NCBI RefSeq assembly: GCF_036026595.1
Contig: NZ_JARZFX010000010.1
Location: forward strand, 56,058 to 120,057
Reading direction: 5' to 3'
DNA from: Virgibacillus_P tibetensis
GTDB lineage: Bacteria; Bacillota; Bacilli; Bacillales; Amphibacillaceae
DNA length: 64,000 nt
Of the stretch, positions 1 through 8,319 are shown piece after piece (position 1 is the stretch's first letter; every line of letters starts with the position of its first letter). The notes beneath the pieces are model-generated. The model had not been told where the DNA came from. It worked only from the letters and a program-made list of their open reading frames with translations, and ran no database searches. Made by a program: the position numbers and the translations under genes.

Positions 1-728
1 AACCTAGAAAGACATTTCATGCAGATGCTATAGAAGAATTGAAAGAATCCATTTTGGAGTATGGCATTATTCAACCATTAATTGTACGAAAAAGTATTAA
101 AGGTTATGAAATTGTAGTGGGGGAGAGACGCTTCCGTGCTGCTAAAGAAGCAGGCTTAAGTACGGTTCCAGTAGTTGTTAAAGAGCTGTCAGATGAGAAG
201 ATGATGGAGCTTGCTTTACTTGAAAACCTTCAACGCGAAGATTTAACACCTATAGAAGAAGCGCATGCATATACAAATTTAATTAATGAATTGAAAATAA
301 CCCAAGATGAATTATCAAGACGTATTGGTAAAAGCAGGTCACATATAGCTAATATTGTACGATTACTATCGTTACCTGAGCAGATTATTGCATATATTAG
401 TAATGGGGAGCTTTCAATGGGGCATGGTAGAGCCCTGTTGGGGATTAAAGATAAAAGTAAAATTATCCCCGTTGTAAGTAAGATTAGGCAAGAAAAATTA
501 AATGTAAGGCAAGTTGAAAACCTTATAGTGAAAATCAACGAAAAGCCCGTTCCAAAGAAGAAAGAAGAGGCTAAGAAAGATGTTTTTCTTCAAGAGAGGG
601 AATCTATCTTAAGAGACCGTTTTGGCACTGCAGTCAATATCCAGCGTGGTAAACAAAAAGGAAAAATAGAAATTGAATTTTACAGTGATGATGATCTTGA
701 ACGTATAATAGAAGTGCTCGAAAAGTAA
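1..728 (+). CDS. spo0J: Chromosome-partitioning protein ParB/Spo0J (5' end outside window)
   Basis: ParB-family CTPase and DNA-binding protein that loads on parS next to the origin and helps segregate origins with Soj (ParA). The reading frame is already open at base 3, so the true start lies upstream. The visible N-terminus has the PRKTF box followed by a LxESI-x-YGIIQPLIVR strand typical of ParB. GERRFRAAKEAG (CTP/parS clamp motif) follows, then ENLQREDLTPIEEA, a helix-turn-helix (TQDELSRRIGKSRSHIAN) and a C-terminal dimerisation region ending NIQRGKQKGKIEIEFYSDDDLERI. That C-terminal region fits Spo0J better than its paralogue Noc. A perfect parS lies about 180 bp downstream. A terminator hairpin follows the stop, so the gene ends its operon. 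Confidence 0.95.
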   Translation, partial: PRKTFHADAIEELKESILEYGIIQPLIVRKSIKGYEIVVGERRFRAAKEAGLSTVPVVVKELSDEKMMELALLENLQREDLTPIEEAHAYTNLINELKITQDELSRRIGKSRSHIANIVRLLSLPEQIIAYISNGELSMGHGRALLGIKDKSKIIPVVSKIRQEKLNVRQVENLIVKINEKPVPKKKEEAKKDVFLQERESILRDRFGTAVNIQRGKQKGKIEIEFYSDDDLERIIEVLEK

Positions 729-743
729 TAGGTTTAAAAAGTG

Positions 744-773
744 AGACTGACGCCCATTATCGTCAGTCTTTTG
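744..773 (+). terminator. Rho-independent terminator after spo0J
   Basis: A 9-bp stem (AGACTGACG / CGTCAGTCT) with an 8-base loop is followed by TTTG. It lies 16 bases past the spo0J stop. Confidence 0.85.
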
Positions 774-910
774 TTATAAGTACATAGAAAATGTCTCTAG
801 CTGTAATTTTAATTTTTATATCGCAAGGGTTCAAAAATACATAATTTAGTTAGTAAAAGTTAACACTAATGTAATATGTATACATTAATCGTGAATTAAA
901 GTCTGTAAAT

Positions 911-926
911 TGTTCCACGTGGAACA
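911..926. promoter_or_regulatory. parS: parS site
   Basis: TGTTCCACGTGGAACA is a perfect 16-bp palindrome that fits the Bacillus parS consensus, with TGTT..CACGTG..AACA invariant. It sits between spo0J and the next gene. It is the nucleation site for Spo0J spreading and SMC loading. The rest of the 386-bp gap shows only an imperfect CTCACT/AGTGAG hairpin near 974-993. Confidence 0.93.
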
Positions 927-1114
927 ATTTACAATAAAAAGTTCAACTGCACGAATAAACGGTTGATTTTTATGCTCACTTTACGAATAGTGAGGCTTGG
1001 AATCCTATATCCAAACAACATGACAGTGATGGTGTATGGATTTGTATAAAAAAATGGTGCGACAAAAGTAAATCACATGCAGACAGACTAAATGAATTTT
1101 ATGGAGTTGGGTCA

Positions 1115-1819
1115 ATGGTCTTATTTGGAACACTAGTGAATGGAGTATTAATTGTTGTAGGAAGCATACTCGGGTTATTTTTTACGAAAATACCTGAAAG
1201 ATACAAAGAGACAGTAATGCATGGTATAGGGCTGGCTGTGATATTAATTGGACTGCAAATGGCCTTTGAGTCAGACGGAATAATTATTGTTCTATTAAGT
1301 TTGCTTTCAGGAGCGATTATCGGGGAATTAATTCATCTGGAAGAAGGGTTAAATCGATTAGGAACCTGGATCGGAAGCAAGTTTACTACAACAAACGACA
1401 ATTTCAGCGTTGCTCAGGGATTTGTTACAGCATCGTTAATTTTTGTAATTGGTGCGATGTCAGTAATTGGTGCGCTTGATAGCGGAATAAGAGGGGACCA
1501 TGAAATTCTGATTACTAAAGGAGTAATAGATGGGTTCGTTGCATTGGTATTAACTACAACATTAGGATTTGGTGTTGTATTCTCTGTGGTTCCTGTGGTG
1601 GTATATCAAGGGTCAATTGCCTTATTCGCTACGCAAATTGAAAAATGGTTACCGGAAGCATTCTTAAATGGGCTGATTACTGAAGTAACAGCAGTAGGAG
1701 GTCTTCTAATCGTAGCAATTGGGTTCAATCTATTAAAAGTTGTAACCATACGAATAGGAAATCTGTTGCCTTCCATCTTTACAGTAGCTTTAATATACTA
1801 TATCTATTATATAATTTAG
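1115..1819 (+). CDS. DUF554 family membrane protein
   Basis: Integral membrane protein of the DUF554 (YdfK/YqgA-like) family; its function is not established. The 234 residues contain six to seven hydrophobic spans. The opening is the typical GTLVNGVLIVVGSILG, with a central FVIGAMSVIGALDSGIRGDHEIL segment and a conserved LLPSIF near the C-terminus, which together identify the family. A GGAGTTGGG ribosome-binding site precedes the ATG. It follows the parS region with its own upstream gap and is followed 62 bp later by another membrane protein, so the two may be co-transcribed. Family membership is secure; the transported substrate, if any, is unknown. Confidence 0.88.
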   Translation: MVLFGTLVNGVLIVVGSILGLFFTKIPERYKETVMHGIGLAVILIGLQMAFESDGIIIVLLSLLSGAIIGELIHLEEGLNRLGTWIGSKFTTTNDNFSVAQGFVTASLIFVIGAMSVIGALDSGIRGDHEILITKGVIDGFVALVLTTTLGFGVVFSVVPVVVYQGSIALFATQIEKWLPEAFLNGLITEVTAVGGLLIVAIGFNLLKVVTIRIGNLLPSIFTVALIYYIYYII

Positions 1820-1881
1820 ATTTTAAGACTACTATATAAGCTGTAGTAGAAAAGAGAGGGTAAGACGGTGGGGTTATTATT

Positions 1882-2520
1882 ATGCAGAATGTAATGAAAA
1901 TAGTATATGAGGGCACTATGATTCTCCTGGTTATGCTAACAATCATTACGATCTGGTCGGATAACACCTATAATGCAACTATTAATTGGGTTGTATGGAT
2001 TGTATTTGTTACTGACTTTACTTTTCGTTTAATAACAGCGAGCAAGAAATGGAATTTCATCAAGCAAAATCCATTTCTCTTGCTGGCTATAATTCCATTT
2101 GATCAGTTTTTTCAGATGGCAAGGATAGTAAGAGTTATTTATTTTTTTCGTATAAAAACAATTACTAAATATTATGTGACACCATATATAGAGAAGCTAA
2201 CTTATAGATCACTGACTGCAGGGATAGCGATAATTCTCTTGCTACTCGTTATTAAGTCATTTGTTATTTGGAGTATGGAAGACTCTGTTAATACTCATCT
2301 GGATTCATTATACGTAGTTTTTGGACATCTGTTGTTCTTTGGTCATCAAATTTTCGTGATTGAAAGCCCGCTGTCCATTTGGTTATTGACAGGAACATCT
2401 ATTATAGGTGTAGTAATCCAGGGATTGGCGTTACAGTGGTTTTTCACTAAGATTGAGAAGATATATAGTAAGAGAAGAACAAGCAAAGCAGTTACAAAGG
2501 ATTTAGAGAAGATAAATTGA
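1882..2520 (+). CDS. Voltage-gated-channel-like membrane protein with degenerate pore
   Basis: A 212-residue membrane protein whose layout resembles a short voltage-gated potassium channel. After two N-terminal spans comes a positively charged S4-like helix (ARIVRVIYFFRIK, about residues 79-91). A long hydrophobic helix follows, then a pore-like segment (SLYVVFGHLLFFGHQ), a final hydrophobic helix and a basic cytoplasmic tail (SKRRTSKAVTK). Where a potassium channel carries TVGYG this protein reads LFFGH, so the selectivity filter is missing. It may be a non-potassium channel, a sensor or a regulatory subunit. Start ATG is preceded by GGTGGGG. A terminator follows. The channel-like fold is inferred from sequence pattern only. 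Confidence 0.6.
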   Translation: MQNVMKIVYEGTMILLVMLTIITIWSDNTYNATINWVVWIVFVTDFTFRLITASKKWNFIKQNPFLLLAIIPFDQFFQMARIVRVIYFFRIKTITKYYVTPYIEKLTYRSLTAGIAIILLLLVIKSFVIWSMEDSVNTHLDSLYVVFGHLLFFGHQIFVIESPLSIWLLTGTSIIGVVIQGLALQWFFTKIEKIYSKRRTSKAVTKDLEKIN

Positions 2521-2525
2521 ACAAT

Positions 2526-2557
2526 AAAAAAACGAGCCCATTAGAGCTCGTTTTTTT
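2526..2557 (+). terminator. Terminator after channel-like gene
   Basis: ACGAGC / GCTCGT stem with a short loop, preceded by an A-run and followed by seven T, so it can act in both directions. It lies just after the stop at 2520. Confidence 0.88.
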
Positions 2558-2597
2558 AATTGTATAAAGCTCTGTTCATAATAATTATTGCTTAGAC

Positions 2598-2908
2598 TTG
2601 TCATAGTTGATATAAAATGCGACTAGCCGCGGAGTTGCTTTCCGCTGCTGACCGTTGCTTTCCGCGGGCACGGCTTCAGCCTCCTCGAGAAACCCACTCT
2701 GCGGGGTCTTCAGACACGTGCTATTCCCGCAGGAGTCAACGGTCCTCCGCTCCAAACAACCATCGTAATAGTGAAATCAGCGGCAAAGAAGACTCTGCAA
2801 AATGAACGAAGTTGCGTGTACCCGGAGTGGTGAAAGCGTAGTGTTTTTTCCGTAGTGGAATAAAAATTTAAATTTTCACCACGTCGCACTTTATAAATTT
2901 TATGTCAA
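2598..2908. repeat. MITE-like intergenic element with GC-rich core
   Basis: TATAAAATGCGAC at 2611-2623 and GTCGCACTTTATA at 2883-2895 are inverted copies of each other with 12 of 13 matches. Weaker similarity (TTG[T/A]CATA) extends outward. The enclosed 260 bp are much richer in GC than the surroundings. They contain a hairpin-rich segment (CTTTCCGCGGGCACGG ... CTGCGGGGTCTTCAG ... TTCCCGCAGGAG) of the kind dispersed in many copies between genes of Oceanobacillus-like Bacillaceae. A 62-codon open frame inside it (2617-2805) looks like a by-product of the GC-rich core, not a gene. Confidence 0.6.
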
Positions 2909-2938
2909 ACAGTATTGTATAAAGAAAAGAGAACAAAT

Positions 2939-3556
2939 TTAAAGTATCGTTTGCTTTTGTGTTTGCGCAACAATAGCTGGTGACGTGTAATTATAAATTA
3001 GTCTCTGGTCAATTTGATCTAATAATTCAGCTGTTTTCTTAGCCATGTCAACAACAACGGATAGTCTGGTGTTTTGTAAAACAGAATACTCCATAAAACC
3101 ACTAATATTCACAACACCTGTGATATAAATGTCTCCAACTGGAGGGAGGGGCTTGTTCAAGGCTGCTCCTGGCTTTAATGGGCCTGTTCCAGTTATTAGA
3201 TGACCCACTGAGTTGTTTTTACCCAGACATGCGTCTATGGCGATAATATAGGGGTTCCGATGGGTTTTAGTTATAGCTTTCATGTAATTACCTAAATTGG
3301 TTGCATGAACTGGTTGGTGTAAAGTTCCATAAACATGCATGTGCCTAGGCTTCATCTCAGAAAAGTATGTTCCAATCAGTGGGCCGAGAGCATCACCTGT
3401 AGAACGATCCGTTCCAATACAGACTACAACATACTCACGAGCAAATTCGGGAAGCCAAGAAATAATTTTTTCGCTCATTGATTCAGATAGCGCAGGGTCT
3501 GTATGTAACATCCGAAACGATTCATTTTTTAAGCCAAATCGATTTTTAAGATTCAT
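2939..3556 (-). CDS. yyaC: Spore protease YyaC (DUF1256)
   Basis: A GPR-like spore protein (DUF1256) present in endospore formers and found next to spo0J in B. subtilis. The 205 residues contain the family blocks VVVCIGTDRSTGDALGPLIG, HVYGTLHQPVHATNL, AIDACLGK (aspartate of the catalytic-like site), GVVNISGFMEY and VVVDMAKK. Start ATG is preceded by GGAGGATAAGCT on the minus strand. It converges with the upstream plus-strand genes across the MITE-like repeat and is divergent from the permease gene at 3644. Expression is expected in the forespore by analogy. Its presence supports a sporulating host. Confidence 0.93.
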   Translation of the reverse strand: MNLKNRFGLKNESFRMLHTDPALSESMSEKIISWLPEFAREYVVVCIGTDRSTGDALGPLIGTYFSEMKPRHMHVYGTLHQPVHATNLGNYMKAITKTHRNPYIIAIDACLGKNNSVGHLITGTGPLKPGAALNKPLPPVGDIYITGVVNISGFMEYSVLQNTRLSVVVDMAKKTAELLDQIDQRLIYNYTSPAIVAQTQKQTIL

Positions 3557-3643
3557 AGCTTATCCTCCAAAAACATATTGTTATAGTATACGGAAATTTT
3601 TAGTGATCTATACATGGATTCTTAAACTATTGGAGGAAAAGTT

Positions 3644-4663
3644 ATGTTGCGTGCTGGTCTCAGATGGATGTTTCTAATTATAGGTACGACAATAGGTGCA
3701 GGGTATGCTTCAGGGAGAGAGCTATGGCAGTTTTTTGGGCATGAAAGTGGACTGGCCATCCTTTTATTTGTACTATTTTTTACCGTATCATGTATTGTCA
3801 TTCTTCATGTTAGTTATAAAAGGAAGTCAACTCACTATTTGCCCGTGTTGCGTGATATTGTAGGAACAAAGCTGACCGGTGTTTATGATGTAATGATATT
3901 TTTATATTTATTTACAACAACTGTTGTTATGATTGCTGGAAGCGGAGCTACTGTCCAGGCTTTTAACTACTCTTATTGGTGGGGGGTAGGTGTCATTGTC
4001 CTTGCATTATTCTTCTTGTTTATGAAAGGAATTAATGGAATATTATCAATAAATCTGTTTATATTACCTCTATTACTGAGCGGCCTACTGTTTGTTCTAA
4101 TACTGTTTACAATTGACCAGGAGCTGGCTCTGTTTTCGCATTGGCATGAACAACGTAACTGGACTGCTGCCTTTCCCTTTACTGCGCTGAATATACTGCC
4201 ATTAATAGCAGTATTAGGTGCTATTGGCAATAAAATCAGATCTAGGAAGGAAATATGGATTGCAGCAATAGGAAGCGGTCTAATATTAGGTGTTATTTCT
4301 TATATTTATAATAACAGTTTAATCCAAATAGCTGATGAGATGCTGTTATATGAGATACCGTTATTTGCCATTCTAAAACATTACTCATTTGAAATGCTCA
4401 TATTTATGAGTATATTATTATGGTTTGCTATTTTCACAACTGCTGCTTCAGGAGTTTTAGGTATAGTTACTAGAATACAGCAGTATTTTAATAGTCCATT
4501 ATGGTTGATTGTTATTTTAACCTTAGTTACAATGATTCCATTAACAGCACTGGGTTTTTCAACCTTGGTCAGTTATTTATATCCAATTTATGGGATACTA
4601 AACTTATATGTTTTAACTCGATTATTACTCTTTCCCATTTGGAATAATATGGAAAAAACATAA
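3644..4663 (+). CDS. YkvI-like membrane transporter
   Basis: A 339-residue polytopic membrane protein with about ten hydrophobic spans. It opens with FLIIGTTIGAGYASGRELWQFFG, the glycine-rich unwound first helix seen in YkvI and related APC/LeuT-fold permeases. An internal PFTALNILPLIAVLGAIGNKI block and the C-terminal LYPIYGILNLY are also typical of YkvI-family proteins. The substrate is unknown. The ATG has a strong GGAGG site 10 bases upstream (TTGGAGGAAAAGTT). It is transcribed divergently from yyaC, whose start is 88 bp away, so the two promoters share that gap. Confidence 0.82.
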   Translation: MLRAGLRWMFLIIGTTIGAGYASGRELWQFFGHESGLAILLFVLFFTVSCIVILHVSYKRKSTHYLPVLRDIVGTKLTGVYDVMIFLYLFTTTVVMIAGSGATVQAFNYSYWWGVGVIVLALFFLFMKGINGILSINLFILPLLLSGLLFVLILFTIDQELALFSHWHEQRNWTAAFPFTALNILPLIAVLGAIGNKIRSRKEIWIAAIGSGLILGVISYIYNNSLIQIADEMLLYEIPLFAILKHYSFEMLIFMSILLWFAIFTTAASGVLGIVTRIQQYFNSPLWLIVILTLVTMIPLTALGFSTLVSYLYPIYGILNLYVLTRLLLFPIWNNMEKT

Positions 4664-4768
4664 CCTTAATCGAACACTTCAGTACTTTAATATGCTTTAG
4701 GAATGTTGTAAACTGAAGTATAGGAAAATAAATAATTGTGTACACCGCTGTTTACTGGAGGAAGACAT

Positions 4769-5701
4769 ATGGATGATACGAATCAACAAAATAATATGGA
4801 AGAAATTAATGAACAAATAACAGGCTTTTGGGCCTATCTAACTGGACAAGAGCTTTGGTTTACCATAGGGACAGGTTTTTTAAGAGTTATAATTATACTT
4901 ATACTGGCACTTACAATTGTACGTGTTACAAGGAGTCTTGTAGATCGTCTGTTTAAAAAGCGAGGTAAAGGTCGTATTCGCATTACAGAGAGACGAGAGA
5001 ACACTCTAAAAAAATTAATCAAGAACGTAATAGCCTATGTAGTGTATTTCATTGCTTTTATTATGATTTTGGACAACGTTTTAGGCTTTAATGTTGGGGC
5101 ACTACTTGCTGGTGCGGGTGTAGCAGGACTGGCAATTGGTTTCGGTGCACAAAATTTAGTACGGGATATTATTTCAGGATTTTTCATTATTTTTGAAGAC
5201 CAATTTTCCGTCGGTGACTACGTGGCAGTGGGAGGTATCGAAGGAACAGTGGAAGAAATAGGCCTTCGTACTACGAAAGTTTTAAGCTGGACAGGAGAAA
5301 TGAATATTTTACCTAATGGTAATGTGACACAGGTTACCAATTACTCTGTTCATAATGGCTTATCAATCGTGGATGTTAACATTCCTTATGAAAGTAATGT
5401 GAATGATGCAGAAAGAGCAATAGAAAAAATAGTAGAAGAGCTACCGCAAAAATATGAGTTTATCGTTGGCATTCCAGAAGTTATAGGGGTACAAAATCTG
5501 GAAGTATCACATTTCGTTATTCGTGTAATTGCTGACACACTACCTGGCTTCCAATGGGCAGGAGAGAGAAATATTAGAAAAGAAATACAAAACGAATTAT
5601 ATAATGCCGGAATTAAGATTCCAGCACCACGTATTGTAATGTATACAGGGGATGAAAGGGAAAAACTTTTAGAGAAAAAACAAGAGCGGGAACAGGAATA
5701 A
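4769..5701 (+). CDS. Small-conductance mechanosensitive channel (MscS family)
   Basis: Pressure-gated channel releasing solutes on hypo-osmotic shock. The 310 residues have two N-terminal membrane spans and the pore helix TM3 with alternating glycine and alanine (GALLAGAGVAGLAIGFGAQNLVRDIISG). The MscS beta domain (FSVGDYVAVGGIEGTVEEIGLRTTKV ... ILPNGNVTQVTNYS) and an alpha/beta C-terminal domain follow. The ATG at 4769 is chosen because GGAGG sits 7 bases before it; an upstream in-frame GTG at 4736 has no such site. DUF951 follows 90 bp later, a pairing common in Bacilli. Confidence 0.94.
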   Translation: MDDTNQQNNMEEINEQITGFWAYLTGQELWFTIGTGFLRVIIILILALTIVRVTRSLVDRLFKKRGKGRIRITERRENTLKKLIKNVIAYVVYFIAFIMILDNVLGFNVGALLAGAGVAGLAIGFGAQNLVRDIISGFFIIFEDQFSVGDYVAVGGIEGTVEEIGLRTTKVLSWTGEMNILPNGNVTQVTNYSVHNGLSIVDVNIPYESNVNDAERAIEKIVEELPQKYEFIVGIPEVIGVQNLEVSHFVIRVIADTLPGFQWAGERNIRKEIQNELYNAGIKIPAPRIVMYTGDEREKLLEKKQEREQE

Positions 5702-5791
5702 ATTTATCCGTACCCGTTGATATTCTCACAGATAAAATAAGGCTATATTGACTAAAATTTTATTTCATATTTGAGGAGAAGAGGACATTAA

Positions 5792-5995
5792 ATGGCAGAG
5801 AAAGATTTTGGATTAAATGATGTTGTTCAAATGAAAAAGCAACACCCATGTGGAGAAAATCGCTGGAGGATTATTCGTATGGGCATGGATATCCGCATTA
5901 AATGCTTGGGCTGTGATCATAGTGTAATGATTCCACGACGCGAATTTACCAAAAAATTGAAAAGGATAGTGGAAAAGGCAGAAGAAAGTAAATAA
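5792..5995 (+). CDS. DUF951 small protein
   Basis: A 67-residue DUF951 protein of unknown function. It has the family signature: a DVVQMKKQHPCGENRW opening, then RIIRMGMDIRIKCLGCDHSVMIPR. One cysteine in HPCG and two in CLGC could bind a metal. Start ATG has GAGGAGAAGAGG upstream. It lies between mscS and ychF, as in many Bacillales genomes, and a strong terminator follows. Identity is secure; function is not known. Confidence 0.9.
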   Translation: MAEKDFGLNDVVQMKKQHPCGENRWRIIRMGMDIRIKCLGCDHSVMIPRREFTKKLKRIVEKAEESK

Positions 5996-6066
5996 AATAG
6001 ACTATTTTATTGAAAAAGTGATAATATAGAACTAAATAGTAATAGAAATAGAAAAATTGATAGGGT

Positions 6067-6115
6067 AAAAAGCAAAAATAGGCATGAATAAGATGCCTAT
6101 TTTTGCTTTTTCATA
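6067..6115. terminator. Bidirectional terminator between DUF951 and ychF
   Basis: A perfect 19-bp stem (6067-6085 with 6093-6111) has a 7-base loop. An A-tract lies before it and a T-tract after it. Confidence 0.95.
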
Positions 6116-6198
6116 GCTTGTCAATTTAAATTCTAGTGCCTATAATTAGTATGACTAACGCGTTCATATGAATGAAATCCTTAAGGAGTGAAAGTTGC

Positions 6199-7299
6199 AT
6201 GGCATTAACAGCAGGAATTGTCGGACTTCCAAATGTAGGGAAATCAACTTTATTTAATGCAATTACACAAGCTGGAGTAGAAGCAGCCAACTATCCGTTT
6301 GCTACTATCGATCCGAATGTGGGCATTGTAGAAGTACCTGACAATCGCTTAAATAAATTAACAGAATTAGTTAAACCGAAGAAAACAGTACCGACAGCCT
6401 TTGAGTTCACGGATATAGCAGGTATTGTAAAAGGAGCGAGCAAGGGAGAAGGATTAGGAAACCAATTCCTGTCCCATATCCGCCAGGTAGACGCGATTTG
6501 CCAGGTCGTGCGTTGTTTTGAGGACGAGAATATAACACATGTAGCGGGTAAGATCGATCCTATTGATGATATTGAAATCATTAATTTGGAACTTATTTTA
6601 GCAGACCTGGAAACAGTCAACAAACGTGTGCAGCGAGTAGAAAAGCTTGCTAGACAAAAAGACAAGGACGCTGTAGCTGAGCAGGATATACTTGTAAAGT
6701 TAAAAGACGGACTTGAAGAGGAAAAACCAGCTCGTGCTTTGGAATTTTCAGAGGATCAGTGGAAAGTAGTAAAAGGACTACATCTGCTGACAAGCAAGCC
6801 AACCTTGTATGTAGCAAACGTAAGTGAAGAAGAAGTTGCTGATCCGGAAGCAAATGAAAATGTGCAAAAAGTAAAAGACTTTGCAGCGAAGGAAAGTGCA
6901 CAAGTAATTGTTATCTGTGCCAAGATTGAAGAAGAGATTGCGGAGCTTGATCAAGAGGGAAAAGAAATGTTCCTGGATGACTTAGGCATTACGGAATCGG
7001 GTCTGGATAAGCTTATAAGAGCTTCTTACGATTTATTGGGCTTGGGAACATACTTCACAGCTGGTGAGCAGGAAGTGCGTGCATGGACGTTTCGTAAGGG
7101 AATTAAGGCACCAGAAGCAGCAGGTATTATACACACAGACTTTGAAAGAGGATTTATTCGAGCAGAAACTGTCTCCTATAATGACCTGGTAGAAGCAGGA
7201 GCTATGGCACAAGCACGTGAAAAGGGCAAGGTTCGCCTGGAAGGTAAAGAGTATATCGTTAAAGACGGCGATGTAATTCACTTCCGTTTTAATGTGTAG
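6199..7299 (+). CDS. ychF: Redox-regulated ATPase YchF (Obg family)
   Basis: A ribosome-associated P-loop NTPase of the Obg family that prefers ATP; in B. subtilis it is YyaF. The 366 residues match the usual length. G1 is GLPNVGKST, the G2 region is NYPFATIDPN, G3 is DIAGIVKGASKGEGLGN, the NKxD element is altered as usual in this family (YVANVSEEE), and the C-terminal TGS-like domain contains RAWTFRKG and FERGFIRAE. The start at 6199 (MALTAGIVG) is preferred to an in-frame codon at 6172 because AAGGAG lies 10 bases before it and the protein then has the family N-terminus. It is immediately upstream of the rpsF operon. Confidence 0.97.
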   Translation: MALTAGIVGLPNVGKSTLFNAITQAGVEAANYPFATIDPNVGIVEVPDNRLNKLTELVKPKKTVPTAFEFTDIAGIVKGASKGEGLGNQFLSHIRQVDAICQVVRCFEDENITHVAGKIDPIDDIEIINLELILADLETVNKRVQRVEKLARQKDKDAVAEQDILVKLKDGLEEEKPARALEFSEDQWKVVKGLHLLTSKPTLYVANVSEEEVADPEANENVQKVKDFAAKESAQVIVICAKIEEEIAELDQEGKEMFLDDLGITESGLDKLIRASYDLLGLGTYFTAGEQEVRAWTFRKGIKAPEAAGIIHTDFERGFIRAETVSYNDLVEAGAMAQAREKGKVRLEGKEYIVKDGDVIHFRFNV

Positions 7300-7368
7300 A
7301 GCATACAGTTTTTAAAGCGCGCTACTCAAATTAATTTTAGTATAACGTAAAAAGGGATCTCTCGAAGC

Positions 7369-7397
7369 TTGTTATTTATAAAAAGATTTGGTATAAT
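7369..7397 (+). promoter_or_regulatory. Sigma-A promoter of the rpsF-ssb-rpsR operon
   Basis: TTGTTA at 7369-7374 and TATAAT at 7392-7397 are spaced by 17 bp, with an extended TGG before the -10 box. Transcription would start near 7404. Confidence 0.9.
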
Positions 7398-7430
7398 ACA
7401 CTATTGTGAGTAATTATATTTACAATTACT

Positions 7431-7480
7431 CCTTGCCCTTATTCAAAATGAGGGCCGTTTAGACCAAAAGGAGGTGTAAC
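7431..7480 (+). promoter_or_regulatory. Probable S6:S18-binding leader of rpsF
   Basis: Just before rpsF the leader folds into a hairpin (CCCTTAT / ATGAGGG) closely followed by CCGTTTAGACC. This resembles the S6:S18 autoregulatory leader with its CCG element, which mimics the 16S rRNA site of the S6:S18 dimer. The fold was drawn by eye; the match to the described motif is probable, not proven. Confidence 0.5.
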
Positions 7481-7482
7481 GG

Positions 7483-7773
7483 ATGAGAAAATACGAAATC
7501 ATGTATATCATTCGCCCAGACATAGAAGAGGATGCTAAAACAGCTTTAATCGAGCGTTTTAATGGCATTTTAACTGATAATGGCGCGGAGATTGATAAAG
7601 TTGATGAAAAAGGCAAGAAGCGTCTTGCTTATGAAATCAAAGACCATCGTGATGGATATTATGTAATCATTAAATTCAGTGGTGACGAGAATTCTGTAAA
7701 TGAATTCGATCGTTTAGCTAAATTCTCTGATGATATTATTCGCCATATGGCAATTCGAGAAGATGATCAATAA
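7483..7773 (+). CDS. rpsF: 30S ribosomal protein S6
   Basis: A 96-residue S6 that binds S18 on the platform of the small subunit. It opens RKYEIMYIIRPD and has the conserved KKRLAYEIKDHRDGYYV block and a C-terminal DDIIRHMAIR strand. GGAGGTGTAACGG precedes the ATG. First gene of the rpsF-ssb-rpsR operon, which in all Bacilli places SSB between the two interacting ribosomal proteins. Likely autoregulated by the S6:S18 complex through its leader. Confidence 0.98.
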   Translation: MRKYEIMYIIRPDIEEDAKTALIERFNGILTDNGAEIDKVDEKGKKRLAYEIKDHRDGYYVIIKFSGDENSVNEFDRLAKFSDDIIRHMAIREDDQ

Positions 7774-7788
7774 TAAGGGGTGGTTCTG

Positions 7789-8298
7789 ATGTTAAATCGT
7801 GTCGTACTTGTAGGCAGGTTAACGAAGGATCCTGACTTACGTTATACACCAAACGGAGTGGCGGTAGCCAACTTTACTATCGCAGTTAACAGACCTTTTT
7901 CGAATCAGCAGGGAAACCGTGAAGCTGACTTCATTAACTGTGTCGTTTGGCGTAGGCCGGCTGAAAATCTTGCTAATTTCATGAAAAAAGGCAGTTTAAT
8001 TGGTGTGGATGGTCGTGTTCAAACACGTACATTTGAAGGACAAGATGGAAAAACTGTATATGTTACGGAAATTGTTGCAGACAGCGTACAATTTTTAGAA
8101 TCAAAAGGTTCCTCTCAAGATAGAGGGCAAGACACATCAGGATTCCAACAAAACAAAAGTCAGAACCAATTTCAAAATCAAAATCAACAAAGTCAGCAAA
8201 ATCAAAACCAGAACCAAAACCAGAATCAAAACCAAGAGGACCCATTTAAAAATAATGGAGAGCCTATCGATATATCAGACGATGATTTACCATTCTAG
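7789..8298 (+). CDS. ssb: Single-stranded DNA-binding protein SSB
   Basis: Coats single-stranded DNA during replication, repair and recombination. The 169 residues have the OB-fold at 1-105 (LNRVVLVGRLTKDPDLRYTPNG ... NCVVWRRPAENLANFMKKGSL). A long low-complexity linker very rich in Gln and Asn follows (about residues 125-155), then the acidic interaction tip DISDDDLPF. The ATG at 7789 is chosen because AAGGGG lies 8 bases upstream and the protein then begins MLNRVV; a GTG three codons earlier overlaps that site. It is the second gene of the operon, 15 bases after rpsF. The linker composition is typical of marine or halotolerant Bacillaceae SSBs. Confidence 0.97.
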   Translation: MLNRVVLVGRLTKDPDLRYTPNGVAVANFTIAVNRPFSNQQGNREADFINCVVWRRPAENLANFMKKGSLIGVDGRVQTRTFEGQDGKTVYVTEIVADSVQFLESKGSSQDRGQDTSGFQQNKSQNQFQNQNQQSQQNQNQNQNQNQNQEDPFKNNGEPIDISDDDLPF

Positions 8299-8319
8299 AA
8301 TCTAGAGGGAGGGTTATCA

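Noticed and set aside
2617..2805. 62-codon open frame in a GC-rich stretch
   Set aside because: It lies inside a dispersed hairpin-rich repeat, has an unnatural composition (Arg, Ser, Pro) and no ribosome-binding site.
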